Translations under genes and position numbers: made by a program
The notes under the pieces: model-generated
Databases searched by the model: none
Told to the model about the DNA's origin: nothing
Seen by the model: the letters and a program-made list of their open reading frames with translations, nothing else
From: Fulvivirgaceae bacterium JP3-4
GTDB lineage: Bacteria; Bacteroidota; Bacteroidia; Cytophagales; Cyclobacteriaceae
Reading direction: 5' to 3'
Assembly (NCBI GenBank): GCA_029309925.1
Contig: JARKND010000001.1
Coordinates: 1,426,001 to 1,490,000 of the forward strand
DNA length: 64,000 nt
Shown here: piece by piece, positions 34,410-43,494 of the stretch
Numbering within the stretch: position 1 is the stretch's first letter
Layout of the letters: each line of letters opens with the position of its first letter

Positions 34410-35627
34410 TTATGACTCTTCAGTCTTCGGTCTGTTGAAGAAGAAGAACGTAGGTTCCAGTACGCGTTTTCTACGCACGGGCACAGGTCTCGGTGAAGGA
34501 GCGAGGATGTGTTCATAGATGCCAAGTACTTTTTCAGCAGTGATATCCCAGCTGAATCTCTTAGCATTGAGAATTCCATCCTGAATCATGTCGAGGCGAA
34601 TCTGTTCGTTGCTGAGGATCTGAATCAAAGCATCCGCAATTGATGGCGGACTCATCGGATCGATCAGCAGTGCTGCATCGCCAGCAATTTCCGGCATACT
34701 TGAAATCTTTGAAGTGATCACGGGTGTGCCGCAAGCCATCGCTTCAACAACAGGCATCCCGAATCCCTCTGAAAGAGAAGGAAAAAGAAAGACTTCGCTC
34801 AGACCGTAAACGATCGGCAAATCTTCTTCTTTGATGTAGCCTGGAGTAATAAACAATTTAGGATCACACGTGGCGTTGAGTTTTCGCAGCTCCTGTGTGA
34901 CATACGTTTCTGACAGCCCGGGAGTCACAAGCGGAAGTGGATTTTCAACTTTTGAGGCGTACATGACATACGCTTCGATCACTCCGGTTGGATTTTTTCT
35001 GAAGGACGGATTTCCGAGAAAAAGAATAAACTTTTCCGGCAGACCGTAATACAATCTGACCTTTGATTTTTCGGTCGGGCAATCGCAGATCCTGAAATGC
35101 TTTTCGTTGATGCCGTTGTAGATCACCTGAATCTTGCTCTCATCGATCGATAGACGACTGATGATTCTTTCTTTTTCATAATTTGACACGGTAATCACGG
35201 CTTCACTTCTGGGTGTTACAATTGGCACGAGGTGTCTGCGGTAGTGATTACCTACCCGTTGATATAAGTTGTCATTTCTCGGAATCGGATCCATAAAAAT
35301 AATGTCGTGCAACGTTTGCACTATTGGAACCGGGCTGAAATATGGAGCGGTATTTCCCGTGCAATGCAGTAAGTCGATCTTTTCAGCCTTCGCAGCGAGA
35401 GGAAGAAAAATTTGCTCGAAGTCGGCAAAGAAATCTCCTGCCAACGTCTTTATCTTGAATTTTCCTGATTCTGTAAAGCAGGCCCGGTCGGCATCATCCT
35501 TTGCAAAAAGCACAAACTCGAAGTTTGGATCAAGTGCCTGCATTTTCTTGATCAGCTCAAGTGACGAAGTTTCGATTCCATACTTCTTCTTTCTGAACAA
35601 CCGCTGAATTTCTATACCTATCTTCAT
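34410..35627 (-). CDS. Family 4 (GT-B) glycosyltransferase
   Basis: A 405-residue retaining glycosyltransferase of GT-B fold. The N-terminal domain starts MKIGIEIQRLFRKKKYGIETSSLELI; the C-terminal nucleotide-sugar domain shows FILFLGNPSFRKNPTGVIEAY and the EX7E motif in SEGFGMPVVEAMACGTPVI. No membrane helices, so it acts at the cytoplasmic side on a lipid-linked glycan. Its start overlaps the stop of the preceding GT2 gene by 4 bp (ATGA type), which shows a shared operon with two GT2 enzymes. Donor and acceptor are not predictable. Confidence 0.9.
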   Translation of the reverse strand: MKIGIEIQRLFRKKKYGIETSSLELIKKMQALDPNFEFVLFAKDDADRACFTESGKFKIKTLAGDFFADFEQIFLPLAAKAEKIDLLHCTGNTAPYFSPVPIVQTLHDIIFMDPIPRNDNLYQRVGNHYRRHLVPIVTPRSEAVITVSNYEKERIISRLSIDESKIQVIYNGINEKHFRICDCPTEKSKVRLYYGLPEKFILFLGNPSFRKNPTGVIEAYVMYASKVENPLPLVTPGLSETYVTQELRKLNATCDPKLFITPGYIKEEDLPIVYGLSEVFLFPSLSEGFGMPVVEAMACGTPVITSKISSMPEIAGDAALLIDPMSPPSIADALIQILSNEQIRLDMIQDGILNAKRFSWDITAEKVLGIYEHILAPSPRPVPVRRKRVLEPTFFFFNRPKTEES

Positions 35628-36562
35628 GCGTTAGAGGGTTGAGAGGGTTTGATAAATCGTTTCAGTTTTTCACCATTCGACAGGTGTGTGAGATTCCAGC
35701 GCAACGCATTCCAGAAAGCCCTGAGATGTTCGATGTCGCGCTTCAACAGATAGGTAATAAAGTTCTTGGGAAGTGTTACCGAGATGAAGAACAATAGCCA
35801 CGAAGCTTTGGTAAGACCAGACGTATTTCTCCTCATGAACAGCACCCGGTTGCGCGTCATGTAATACGTCTTCAATGTGGACCGTTTTCCGACTGACATT
35901 GACTCCTTGTGGTAGATCCTGGATGCAGGTACCACGTAGATTTTGTAGCCGGCCCTTTTTATTCGCTCACACCAATCGATTTCTTCATAATACAAAAAGA
36001 AAAAGTCAGGCATGAGTCCGGCTTTTTCAATGACAGATCTCGGAACCATCATGGCTGCACCATGGGCGAGGTCAGTTTCTTTGAGCGTATCGTGCTGGCC
36101 GCAGTCTTTTTCCATGAAGCCGACACGCTTGTTGCGGCCTGTAAACGGATTGAGTGCTGTGCTGCCAACATATTGGATAATGTTATCAGAGTTATAATAG
36201 ATCAGCTTTGAACTTGCCGCGCCTGCTTTCGGATTCTTTTCAAAAAGATCGACAAGCGGTTCCAGACAGCCCGGGTCGACCTCTGTATCATTGTTAAGGA
36301 AAAACAGGTATTTGCCCGTTGATGCGTTGATGCCAAGGTTGTTACCTCCGGCAAAGCCAAGATTTTCGTTGCTGCGGATGAACTTGACATGGGGGTAATT
36401 CTTGGTGATCACCGGAGTAGCGTCATCAGGTGACCCATTATCAACTACCACAATCTCAACATCCCTATAAGTCACTTTTTTCAGTGAGTCCAGTAGCGCA
36501 CACGTTAGCGCTGTCTGGTTGTAGTTCACCGTAATGATCGATACACGAGGCCCTGCGTTCAT
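35624..36562 (-). CDS. Family 2 glycosyltransferase (rhamnosyltransferase-like)
   Basis: A 312-residue GT-A enzyme. VSIITVNYNQTALTCALLDSL starts the Rossmann-like half, followed by VVVDNGSPDD and the metal-binding region FLNNDTEVDPG in place of DxD. LGFAGGNNLGI and YEEIDWCERIKRAGYK are typical of the dTDP-rhamnosyltransferase (WbbL-like) branch. A single hydrophobic patch near residue ~255 (SWLLFFISVTLP) may hold it at the membrane. It overlaps both neighbours by 4 bp. A rhamnose or similar deoxysugar donor is a guess. Confidence 0.88.
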   Translation of the reverse strand: MNAGPRVSIITVNYNQTALTCALLDSLKKVTYRDVEIVVVDNGSPDDATPVITKNYPHVKFIRSNENLGFAGGNNLGINASTGKYLFFLNNDTEVDPGCLEPLVDLFEKNPKAGAASSKLIYYNSDNIIQYVGSTALNPFTGRNKRVGFMEKDCGQHDTLKETDLAHGAAMMVPRSVIEKAGLMPDFFFLYYEEIDWCERIKRAGYKIYVVPASRIYHKESMSVGKRSTLKTYYMTRNRVLFMRRNTSGLTKASWLLFFISVTLPKNFITYLLKRDIEHLRAFWNALRWNLTHLSNGEKLKRFIKPSQPSNA

Positions 36563-37755
36563 ACCTTTTCAATATTAGAAGGATGAGTTTCTATCGCATG
36601 ACCATGCGGTGTGTGAATGAATGTCTTATTCGCGCCCTTCAGTTTGAAGAGGAGAATAAACATCTTGAAGAAAATGGTTGGCACCAGCAACACAGACTTC
36701 ACCAATCGGAACGAATAGAATTTCCGGGGAATCGCGAACACTATTGCCATCGCATTCAGCGTAAACAGTCCAAGCCATACAAACGGACTGAAGTAAGTAT
36801 AACGCGCCAGCGCAAATGCCACCAGCGTGAACATGGTGAGCAAACCAAGATTGAGAAGGCGTGGAAGCTGAATGTTCCGGAGTACAGCGCTGTTGAAGAA
36901 TTCAAAATCGCCCTGTAATGCCTTCTTTAACCCGGGACGGAAATATTTTTGGAGGTAGAAAAACTGACTTGATATCCAGCGCTTACGTTGTCTTTCAAAA
37001 ACTTCCGTATTGGCAACTTTCTCATCATACACAACAGCGTGCTTGGCGAAATGAACACGGATATCTTCATTGAGAAGCTTCAGCTCCAGCTCGCGGTCAA
37101 AGCCGCCAATGGAATCCATTGCAGCCATGATGCGCTTATACACCGCATACTCGAAAGCCATTCCCGACCCATTCAAGGATGCGGAACCTCCGAGTGCTAC
37201 TGTACCCTGACGGTATATGAAATTGTTAATCGTTTCGCTCAGGCCGTCAAGTAAGGCCATCGAGTTGTTGTCATTCTTTGGATCGCGCTTGCCCTGCACA
37301 GCGCGGTGACCTGCTCCAAACAGGTCGTTCATTTTGCTGAGGAAGTCAGGTTCCATCAGGTTGTCCGCATCGAGGATTACTGCGCAATCATAATTGTCCC
37401 CAATGGAAGCCATTGCCTGGTTCAACGCTTTCACCTTCGTGCTCTTGTCGAAAAACACCTCCACAACCTTGATCGGCATCGCGTAAAGCTTCTGAAGTGT
37501 AGCGGGCCGCAACGAGTCAGCGATTACAACAACATCGAACCGGTCAGATGGATAGTTCTGTTTCAGCGCGCTTGCAGCCACGCCTGGGATTACCTGATCT
37601 TCTTTATATGCCGGGATGAGCACCGCCATTTTGCGCTTGTGCAATGAGACGGGTGGTACATTGGTTCTGTAAAGCAGGCCGCCTACGCTCAGGATGAACG
37701 AGTAGAACGACACGTATGTAAAGTAGAGTATGAGGATGAGTTCGAGTACTAACAT
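36559..37755 (-). CDS. Membrane-bound family 2 glycosyltransferase
   Basis: A 398-residue enzyme with an N-terminal helix (LVLELILILYFTYVSFYSFIL) and two or three C-terminal helices around a GT-A domain. Motifs: VLIPAYKEDQVIPG, then ILDADNLMEPDFL (DxD), LNEDIRVHF (acceptor Asp region) and RQRKRWISSQ, the Q/RxxRW motif of processive GT2 enzymes such as cellulose or hyaluronan synthases. It could add several sugars or extend a chain. It is the first gene of a three-gene glycosyltransferase operon, and a terminator separates it from the sugar-phosphate transferase upstream. Confidence 0.9.
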   Translation of the reverse strand: MLVLELILILYFTYVSFYSFILSVGGLLYRTNVPPVSLHKRKMAVLIPAYKEDQVIPGVAASALKQNYPSDRFDVVVIADSLRPATLQKLYAMPIKVVEVFFDKSTKVKALNQAMASIGDNYDCAVILDADNLMEPDFLSKMNDLFGAGHRAVQGKRDPKNDNNSMALLDGLSETINNFIYRQGTVALGGSASLNGSGMAFEYAVYKRIMAAMDSIGGFDRELELKLLNEDIRVHFAKHAVVYDEKVANTEVFERQRKRWISSQFFYLQKYFRPGLKKALQGDFEFFNSAVLRNIQLPRLLNLGLLTMFTLVAFALARYTYFSPFVWLGLFTLNAMAIVFAIPRKFYSFRLVKSVLLVPTIFFKMFILLFKLKGANKTFIHTPHGHAIETHPSNIEKV

Positions 37756-37776
37756 GGCGTTTGGTGATTATAAAAA

Positions 37777-37798
37777 GCCGGAGCGTTGCGGCTCCGGC
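37777..37798 (-). terminator. Rho-independent terminator after the sugar-phosphate transferase gene
   Basis: GC-rich 8-bp stem (GCCGGAGC / GCTCCGGC) with a 6-nt loop; on the minus strand it is followed by TTTTTATAATC. It lies 13 bp downstream of the sugar transferase stop (37811) and just upstream of the GT2 start at 37755, so it may end or attenuate the response regulator/sugar transferase transcript. Confidence 0.85.
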
Positions 37799-37810
37799 AT
37801 TGTATCTCAG

Positions 37811-38905
37811 TTATACTTTCTCTTTTTGCAATAGTGCTGGAATAGTTGAGAACAGGATCTTCATGTCGAGCCAGAAGGAGTTCTTCATGGCGTACTCCAT
37901 GTCAAGCGCGATGCGCTCGTCCTCTGACATGTTATCTTTTCCACGTTTTGTGATTTGCCACAGTCCGGTGATGCCGGCAGGAGCGAGGAATCTCCACGCG
38001 ATCTGATCTTTTGTAAGCTTCTCAGCCTCATACAGCGGCAGCGGACGATTACCGACAAGTGACATGTCACCGATCAGGACGTTGAACAACTGCGGGATCT
38101 CATCCAGCGAAGTTTTGCGGATGAATGCGCCAAACGGAGTTATCCTTGGATCGTCTTTGATCTTGAAGAACACGCTTCCGTTATTCTTGCTGTACTGATT
38201 CAGGTGGGCGAGCTTCTGGAGCTCTGCGTCCGAACCGGTGCGCATAGATCTGAATTTGTAAAAATTGAAAATTTTGTAGCCGGTGCCCGCACGCTTCGAG
38301 ATGTAGAAGATCGGACCTTTCGACTCAAGCTTGATGATCAGTGCAATGAGCAGACATACAGGTAACGCGAACAAAAGGGCAGTTGCGGAAACCACAATGT
38401 CGAACGCTCTTTTCAGCGACCACAATTTGATTTGCGGAACCTGGTCGATTGCCATTGATACATATGGCTTGTTTCCCCGGGTATTCTTGTACGCTTTAAC
38501 CTTCTTGATGAAGTCAACGCGTTTTAGGAAAGTGGCGGTGACCGGACCGTAATGATAGTCGTCAGCCGTAATGCTGAGCGCGGTGCTCTTGGCAGTCGGT
38601 TCGAAAGCAGGCGTGTATAAGACAAGCGGTACAGCTTTCTTGCGAGCAAGATCTTTTAATGTAATGAGATCTCCTGTGATGCTCTCAGGGCTGATCAGGA
38701 TGGCATCAATGCTCTCATTTTTATTCAGCATTGAGATCGCTTCTTTAGTGTTCGCAGTAGTGAAAGCAATGTTATCCTGGATAACTTCGCTGTTTAAGCT
38801 TCTGAAAACATTTTCAATACGGAGTATGTTTCGGCTATAAGTGGCGACTTTGCGCTTAGGTTGTTCGATACTTATACTGCCAGGTGCTTGTAAGACTAAT
38901 TCCAT
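37811..38905 (-). CDS. Polyprenyl-phosphate sugar-1-phosphate transferase with pseudo-receiver N-terminus
   Basis: A 364-residue protein. The C-terminal ~200 residues are a bacterial sugar transferase (PglC/WcaJ catalytic core): LKRAFDIVVSATALLFALPVCLL (membrane hairpin), FYKFRSM, KTSLDEIPQLFNVLIGDMSLVGNRP, and a C-terminal FLAPAGITGLWQ. It starts glycan assembly by putting a sugar phosphate on undecaprenyl phosphate. The N-terminal ~140 residues look like a receiver fold without phosphorylation residues: DAILISPESITG stands where the phospho-Asp would be, and PLVLYTP follows. Most homologues have transmembrane helices in that place. A true response regulator gene lies 17 bp upstream, which may hint at a regulatory link. 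Confidence 0.87.
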   Translation of the reverse strand: MELVLQAPGSISIEQPKRKVATYSRNILRIENVFRSLNSEVIQDNIAFTTANTKEAISMLNKNESIDAILISPESITGDLITLKDLARKKAVPLVLYTPAFEPTAKSTALSITADDYHYGPVTATFLKRVDFIKKVKAYKNTRGNKPYVSMAIDQVPQIKLWSLKRAFDIVVSATALLFALPVCLLIALIIKLESKGPIFYISKRAGTGYKIFNFYKFRSMRTGSDAELQKLAHLNQYSKNNGSVFFKIKDDPRITPFGAFIRKTSLDEIPQLFNVLIGDMSLVGNRPLPLYEAEKLTKDQIAWRFLAPAGITGLWQITKRGKDNMSEDERIALDMEYAMKNSFWLDMKILFSTIPALLQKEKV

Positions 38906-38922
38906 AAACGAGACAATGATTT

Positions 38923-39309
38923 TTACTGTGACACAAGTGCATTTTCATTCTGGTGCGCAATCGCACGCTCAACTTCACTAAGGAACATCCGAGGTTCGAA
39001 TGGTTTTACCAGGTAAGTGAATGCTCCGAGATCAAGACATTGCTTTCTTGACTCCTCCAGACCGGAGAGCATGATTACCGGGATGTTTCTGAATAAACCA
39101 CTGTTGCTAAGATTTTCCAGGAGCTCTATGCCATCGAGAGACGGCATCTTCACATCTGAAACGATGAGATCACAACTATTTCCATCTGACAGCCAGGACC
39201 AGGCTTCTAAACCGTTGTTCATCACGATGACCTCGTACTTTCCGCGCAGAATCCTTTCGAGTAACCAGCACAACGGAGCGTCATCTTCAATGACTAATAC
39301 CTTCTTCAT
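38923..39309 (-). CDS. Single-domain response regulator (CheY-like)
   Basis: ATG 39309 gives 128 residues (MKKVLVIEDDAP); a GTG 12 bp upstream is the alternative. All receiver residues are present: acidic pair Asp9/Asp10, phospho-acceptor Asp52 in LIVSDVKMP, Ser82 in VIMLSG and Lys102 in YLVKPFEP. There is no output domain, so it must act by protein contact. It precedes the sugar-1-phosphate transferase by 17 bp and is probably co-transcribed with it. No histidine kinase is in the window. A role in switching polysaccharide initiation is inference. Confidence 0.9.
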   Translation of the reverse strand: MKKVLVIEDDAPLCWLLERILRGKYEVIVMNNGLEAWSWLSDGNSCDLIVSDVKMPSLDGIELLENLSNSGLFRNIPVIMLSGLEESRKQCLDLGAFTYLVKPFEPRMFLSEVERAIAHQNENALVSQ

Positions 39310-39423
39310 TTTCTTTATCACTAATTAATTCCAACTACACACCCGTCAGCTATAAATTGTGATGCCAACAGCAACCGAATCGGCAGTGCTGCGAACAAAA
39401 ATGTTTTTAGAAAAGGTTGCTTC

Positions 39424-40536
39424 TTATTTGAGGGAAACGTTGGCGTGAAAGCCTTTTACGGTTTGCAAGCGATTGATCTTGCCGTTTTCTGTTTCGGAAA
39501 ATTTTGAAACGAGCAGGGCGCCTTTAGGGATTTCGTATTCCGACAGCCTTGCTTTGAGGAAGGAGTACAGAGACCTGAGGAATTCTTCGCCAATTGTGTT
39601 GGCTTCAATCACCAAAACGACACGCGACCCCAGTAGCGAATCGCTTATGCCGTGCACAAAGAACCGGCTTCTATGGCCGCTTTGTTCAAAAAATGATGCG
39701 ATCGCTGATTCGATTTTTTCCGGGTTTACCTTAATGCCGCCTGTGTTGATTACATTATCAAATCTCCCAAGCCAGCGGAAGCGGGATGGCGATATCAGCT
39801 CAACAATATCATTGGTGATGACGGGCGAGGGGAGGTAAGGTACTTTCAGGATGAGGCAATTGCGTTCGTCCAATTCTCCGGAGATGCCCGGTAACATTAC
39901 AAAATAGTCTCGCTTTGCTTCACCATTGAGTGAGTGAAGCGCGACATGCGAAATTGTTTCTGTCATGCCGTAAGTTGCCCAGCACAAGCAGCGTACCCCC
40001 GACAGCTCCTCAGCCGTAAAGTCACGCAGGGGTGCACCACCGATAATTGCCTTTGATACACGATCCATCAAATCCGTCTGACCTGAACCCAATATTGTTT
40101 CTACCTGGTAGGGAACGAATGCGGCAAAATTTACACATTGACCGGCCGGAAGTTTTTCGATTGGGTTCGCGCAGGGGTCGACCGCGAAGATTTGTAAGCC
40201 CAGTGTGAACGCCCGCACCAGCATCATCCGGCCTCCGATAAATTTTGTGTCGATGCACACCAGGCAACTCTCGGAAGGTTTCAACCCAAGAGCTTCGATC
40301 GTCAGTCTGGCGCTCGAAATCATTTGGGACCGCGTAGTGAAAATCTTTTTAGGTGTGCCCGTTGATCCGCTGGTTGTGATCTGAAATTCGTTTTTTCCCG
40401 AGAACCACTCCTTAATAAAAGAGAAAGTGTTTTCCTCAAAAGCAGTTTTCCCCGTTTGCTCACCAGAAACAATTTGATCAAGCGACACGAAGCGGCCGTT
40501 TACCCAGAGTGAGCGATGTGGGTAGGAACCTATCAT
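39424..40536 (-). CDS. menE: o-Succinylbenzoate-CoA ligase-like AMP-binding enzyme (MenE)
   Basis: A 370-residue ANL-superfamily enzyme. The phosphate-binding loop is TTSGSTGTPKK, the adenine region includes CWATYGMTETISHV, and the hinge region LGRFDNVINTGGIKVNPEKIE is followed by the catalytic lysine region ENGKINRLQTVKG. It is shorter than classical MenE (~450-490), which is usual in Bacteroidota. MenE activates o-succinylbenzoate to its CoA thioester. Its presence after menF, menD and menB, with a 4-bp overlap with the preceding gene, fixes the assignment. MenC and MenH are not in this window. Confidence 0.87.
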   Translation of the reverse strand: MIGSYPHRSLWVNGRFVSLDQIVSGEQTGKTAFEENTFSFIKEWFSGKNEFQITTSGSTGTPKKIFTTRSQMISSARLTIEALGLKPSESCLVCIDTKFIGGRMMLVRAFTLGLQIFAVDPCANPIEKLPAGQCVNFAAFVPYQVETILGSGQTDLMDRVSKAIIGGAPLRDFTAEELSGVRCLCWATYGMTETISHVALHSLNGEAKRDYFVMLPGISGELDERNCLILKVPYLPSPVITNDIVELISPSRFRWLGRFDNVINTGGIKVNPEKIESAIASFFEQSGHRSRFFVHGISDSLLGSRVVLVIEANTIGEEFLRSLYSFLKARLSEYEIPKGALLVSKFSETENGKINRLQTVKGFHANVSLK

Positions 40537-40943
40537 TGTTTCGGTTTTACCACCAACTCTGAAAATCCGTAAGTCGGGTCGACATCGCGATCAAAGGACA
40601 GCTCGGGTAGTACTCCGATGGCAATCTCTGCGGTCGTGTAAATTGGATTACCGTCCAGCAGATGTCCGCCAATTGTATTTCCACTTGCGTCTGAAACTGC
40701 TATGTGAAGATGAGATGACGTTGCTGAAAACGTGCCTGTCAGAGACACGATCTCAAAATACCCCCGTTGCTTTTTCCCTGACTTTTCATTGGCAAAACGG
40801 ATGTGATATGCTTCAAGACTCCCGACACAGGTGAGGACAATTCCGGCACTGATTGAATGCTGCATTGCATATTCAGTCAGTGCTTTCTTCAGGTCTTCAT
40901 GCGGCTTGAGCCGGAAAACATGTACCTCTAATTGCCCGTGCAT
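40533..40943 (-). CDS. PPC-domain (DUF296) protein
   Basis: A 136-residue protein made of one PPC/DUF296 domain: FRLKPHEDLKKALTEYAMQ at the start, IVLTCVGSLEAYHIRFAN, then SLTGTFS, HLHIAVSDASGNTIGGHLLDGN and a final FSELVVKP. In plants this domain is linked to AT-hooks; bacterial forms stand alone, are trimeric, and have no settled function. There is no AT-hook here, so DNA binding is doubtful. It sits between menB (9 bp) and menE (4-bp overlap) in what is clearly one operon, which suggests a role connected with quinone synthesis. Confidence 0.85.
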   Translation of the reverse strand: MHGQLEVHVFRLKPHEDLKKALTEYAMQHSISAGIVLTCVGSLEAYHIRFANEKSGKKQRGYFEIVSLTGTFSATSSHLHIAVSDASGNTIGGHLLDGNPIYTTAEIAIGVLPELSFDRDVDPTYGFSELVVKPKQ

Positions 40944-40952
40944 GGCACTGGT

Positions 40953-41777
40953 TTATGGAAATTGTGGATATTTTGACCAGTCCGGATCGCGTTTTTCAAG
41001 AAATGCATTCTTACCCTCTTTGGCTTCCTCGCTCAGATAATATAAGAGTGTGGCATTTCCGGCAAGCTCCTGGATACCAGCCTGCCCATCGAGCTCAGCG
41101 TTGAACGAAGCTTTCAGCATGCGGATTGCGAGGGGACTCTTGGCAATAATTTTCTTGGCCCAGGCCACGTATGTCTCCTCAAGCATCTCGAGCGGAACAA
41201 CCTTATTGACAAGACCCATGTCAAGCGCCTCCTTTGCATCGTACTGATCGCACAGGAACCAGATCTCGCGCGCTTTTTTCTGGCCAACAATCCGCGCAAG
41301 GTAAGACGATCCAAATCCTCCATCAAAGCTTCCCACCTTCGGACCTGTCTGTCCAAACCTCGCGTTCTCTGCTGCGATCGTGAGGTCGCACACCACATGA
41401 AGCACATGGCCGCCACCAATAGCCCAGCCTGCAACGGCTGCGATAACAGGTTTCGGGATTGACCGAATAAGTTTCTGAAGGTCGAGAACGTTAAGACGGG
41501 GGACCGTGTCTTCGCCTACGTACCCGCCATGGCCGCGTACGCTCTGGTCTCCACCACTGCAAAATGCCTTGCCACCTTCACCCGTCAGGATAACCACACG
41601 GATGCTGGCGTCTTCGCGGCAGACATACATGGCATCGATCATTTCTTTTACGGTCAGTGGGGTAAAAGCATTATGAACATGAGGTCTGTTGATGCTTATA
41701 CGCGCAATGCCCTCATACTTGTGGAATAAAATCTCCTTGTACTCCTTGATCGGTTGCCACGGATACTTAGCGTTCAT
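40953..41777 (-). CDS. menB: 1,4-Dihydroxy-2-naphthoyl-CoA synthase
   Basis: A 274-residue crotonase-fold enzyme that closes the second ring of naphthoquinone from o-succinylbenzoyl-CoA. Conserved MenB segments: [74 protein letters not shown], and the C-terminal [17 protein letters not shown]. The length equals that of typical MenB. Its start overlaps menD by 11 bp, so both are coupled. Confidence 0.95.
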   Translation of the reverse strand: MNAKYPWQPIKEYKEILFHKYEGIARISINRPHVHNAFTPLTVKEMIDAMYVCREDASIRVVILTGEGGKAFCSGGDQSVRGHGGYVGEDTVPRLNVLDLQKLIRSIPKPVIAAVAGWAIGGGHVLHVVCDLTIAAENARFGQTGPKVGSFDGGFGSSYLARIVGQKKAREIWFLCDQYDAKEALDMGLVNKVVPLEMLEETYVAWAKKIIAKSPLAIRMLKASFNAELDGQAGIQELAGNATLLYYLSEEAKEGKNAFLEKRDPDWSKYPQFP

Positions 41778-43494
41778 AGGTCTGTCTTATTTTAGCTTTA
41801 ATTGATTCGAAATATGTTTTGTTGGTCTCAAGGGATGTCTCGACTTCCAGGACCTTTGTTGTGCCGTCAAAGTCGAAAAAATCCTTCAGCAAGTTCCTCG
41901 TTTTTTTCGCACTGTCAAGCGAAAGATGGCTGAAGCCAAACTCCTCGCAAAGCTTTTTCGCGGTAAGCTTCTGGTTCGTTACGAAGTACTCCTTCGATTC
42001 CGGCAGTGACGCAGGTCCATCGATCATGTTAAAGATCAGTCCGCCATGATTATTCAGCAGGAGAACGCGCAGGTCTTTAATAGGGTAATTATGCCAGAAA
42101 GCATTGCGATCGTAAAAGAATGCAACGTCACCGGTAATCAAAAACGTGGGTTTATCTGAACTGAGCAGTTGGCCTACAGCAGTGCTTGTGCATCCGTCTA
42201 TTCCGCTGGTGCCGCGGTTTGAAAATACACGAATGCCTTTTTGCTTTGCGACAAGCCCGATGAAATTAGCGTATCGCACGCTCATACTGTTGGCCAGGTG
42301 GAGGTTGCAACCCTCCGGAAGTTTCGCAAGCACTTCAGCGACAATCTTAAACTCCGTCAAAGAATTATCTTTCAGCTCGTCAGCGAGAACGCGCGAAACT
42401 CTTCGTTCCTCGATCTCCCACAACTTATTGAAATTATTTTGTCTCTGGTTTTCAAAACTCTCGTGTGAAGGCAGCTCGGCAAAACGCGAAAAGAATTTAT
42501 AGGGGGTTGTCCGGATCACTTTCGTAACATTCTTGAACGGATCAGTAACAACACCTGATGGCTGAATGTGCCAATGGGCTTTCGGTGAATATTTCCTTAA
42601 AAACAGTTTTGTATTTTTCGAGATCATCGACTGCCCGAAGGTGATCAGCAGATCAGGAGTCAATGACTTCTTCACCGCCTCGGTTGCCTGACCTAAAAAG
42701 AAATCGCTGTGCTTAAGGGTTTTTTCAACTTCATGGCAGTTCGCGATTACGTCTGCAACAAAGGGAATGTCGTGACGCTTGAGGAAGCTGTTAAGCAGTT
42801 CAGTCAGCTTTGGGTCAGCATCAGATTGGCCGGCAGCAATCATGACGTGGTGATACGTTTCCCACTCCCTTGTTAATTTTTCCGTTACCTCTTCTGAGAG
42901 AGCGTAATCACCAGACGTTTCATCATAAATACGGATAGAAGATGAATATGTAATGTCTTCGCTTTTTTCAGGATACAGCGGTTCGCGGAAAGGCGCGTTA
43001 ATGTGTACAGGACCGCGCGGTTCGCTCATCGCCAGGTTTATCGCTTCGTTAACGATTCTGTTGATCGCCCACTGACTGTCGTGATGTTCGTAATCCTGCG
43101 GAAGCTGATACGACTTCTTCACATGCTTTCCGAAAATTTCCGATTGGTATATTGTCTGTCCATCGTGCTGCGCAATCCACTCTGCAGGTCTGTCTGCCGT
43201 GAGGAGGACCAGCGGTGTCTCGCTGAAAAATGCCTCGGCTACAGCAGGTGCAAGATTATACACGGCAGTTCCTGAGGTGCAGATTACACTGACTGCTTTT
43301 CGCGATTCCTGTGCAAGTCCCAACGCGATGAAACCTGCACTTCGTTCGTCACTGATCGTTCTTGAATGGATGTCGGGATGACGCGTGAAGGCGAGAGTCA
43401 GTGGTGCGCAGCGCGAGCCGGGAGACAGCACAGCATTCGTGATTCCCTTGCGGGCGCAAAGTGCTGCGATGTCATAAATGGCCTGAAACCTCAT
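41767..43494 (-). CDS. menD: 2-Succinyl-5-enolpyruvyl-6-hydroxy-3-cyclohexene-1-carboxylate synthase
   Basis: A 575-residue thiamine-diphosphate enzyme joining isochorismate and 2-oxoglutarate. The Pyr domain opens with [20 protein letters not shown] and [14 protein letters not shown] (contains the ThDP Glu neighbourhood). The PP domain shows [20 protein letters not shown] and [15 protein letters not shown], the Mg-ThDP motif region. Length and order of domains are standard. It overlaps menF by 4 bp at its start and menB by 11 bp at its end. Confidence 0.95.
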   Translation of the reverse strand: MRFQAIYDIAALCARKGITNAVLSPGSRCAPLTLAFTRHPDIHSRTISDERSAGFIALGLAQESRKAVSVICTSGTAVYNLAPAVAEAFFSETPLVLLTADRPAEWIAQHDGQTIYQSEIFGKHVKKSYQLPQDYEHHDSQWAINRIVNEAINLAMSEPRGPVHINAPFREPLYPEKSEDITYSSSIRIYDETSGDYALSEEVTEKLTREWETYHHVMIAAGQSDADPKLTELLNSFLKRHDIPFVADVIANCHEVEKTLKHSDFFLGQATEAVKKSLTPDLLITFGQSMISKNTKLFLRKYSPKAHWHIQPSGVVTDPFKNVTKVIRTTPYKFFSRFAELPSHESFENQRQNNFNKLWEIEERRVSRVLADELKDNSLTEFKIVAEVLAKLPEGCNLHLANSMSVRYANFIGLVAKQKGIRVFSNRGTSGIDGCTSTAVGQLLSSDKPTFLITGDVAFFYDRNAFWHNYPIKDLRVLLLNNHGGLIFNMIDGPASLPESKEYFVTNQKLTAKKLCEEFGFSHLSLDSAKKTRNLLKDFFDFDGTTKVLEVETSLETNKTYFESIKAKIRQTYER

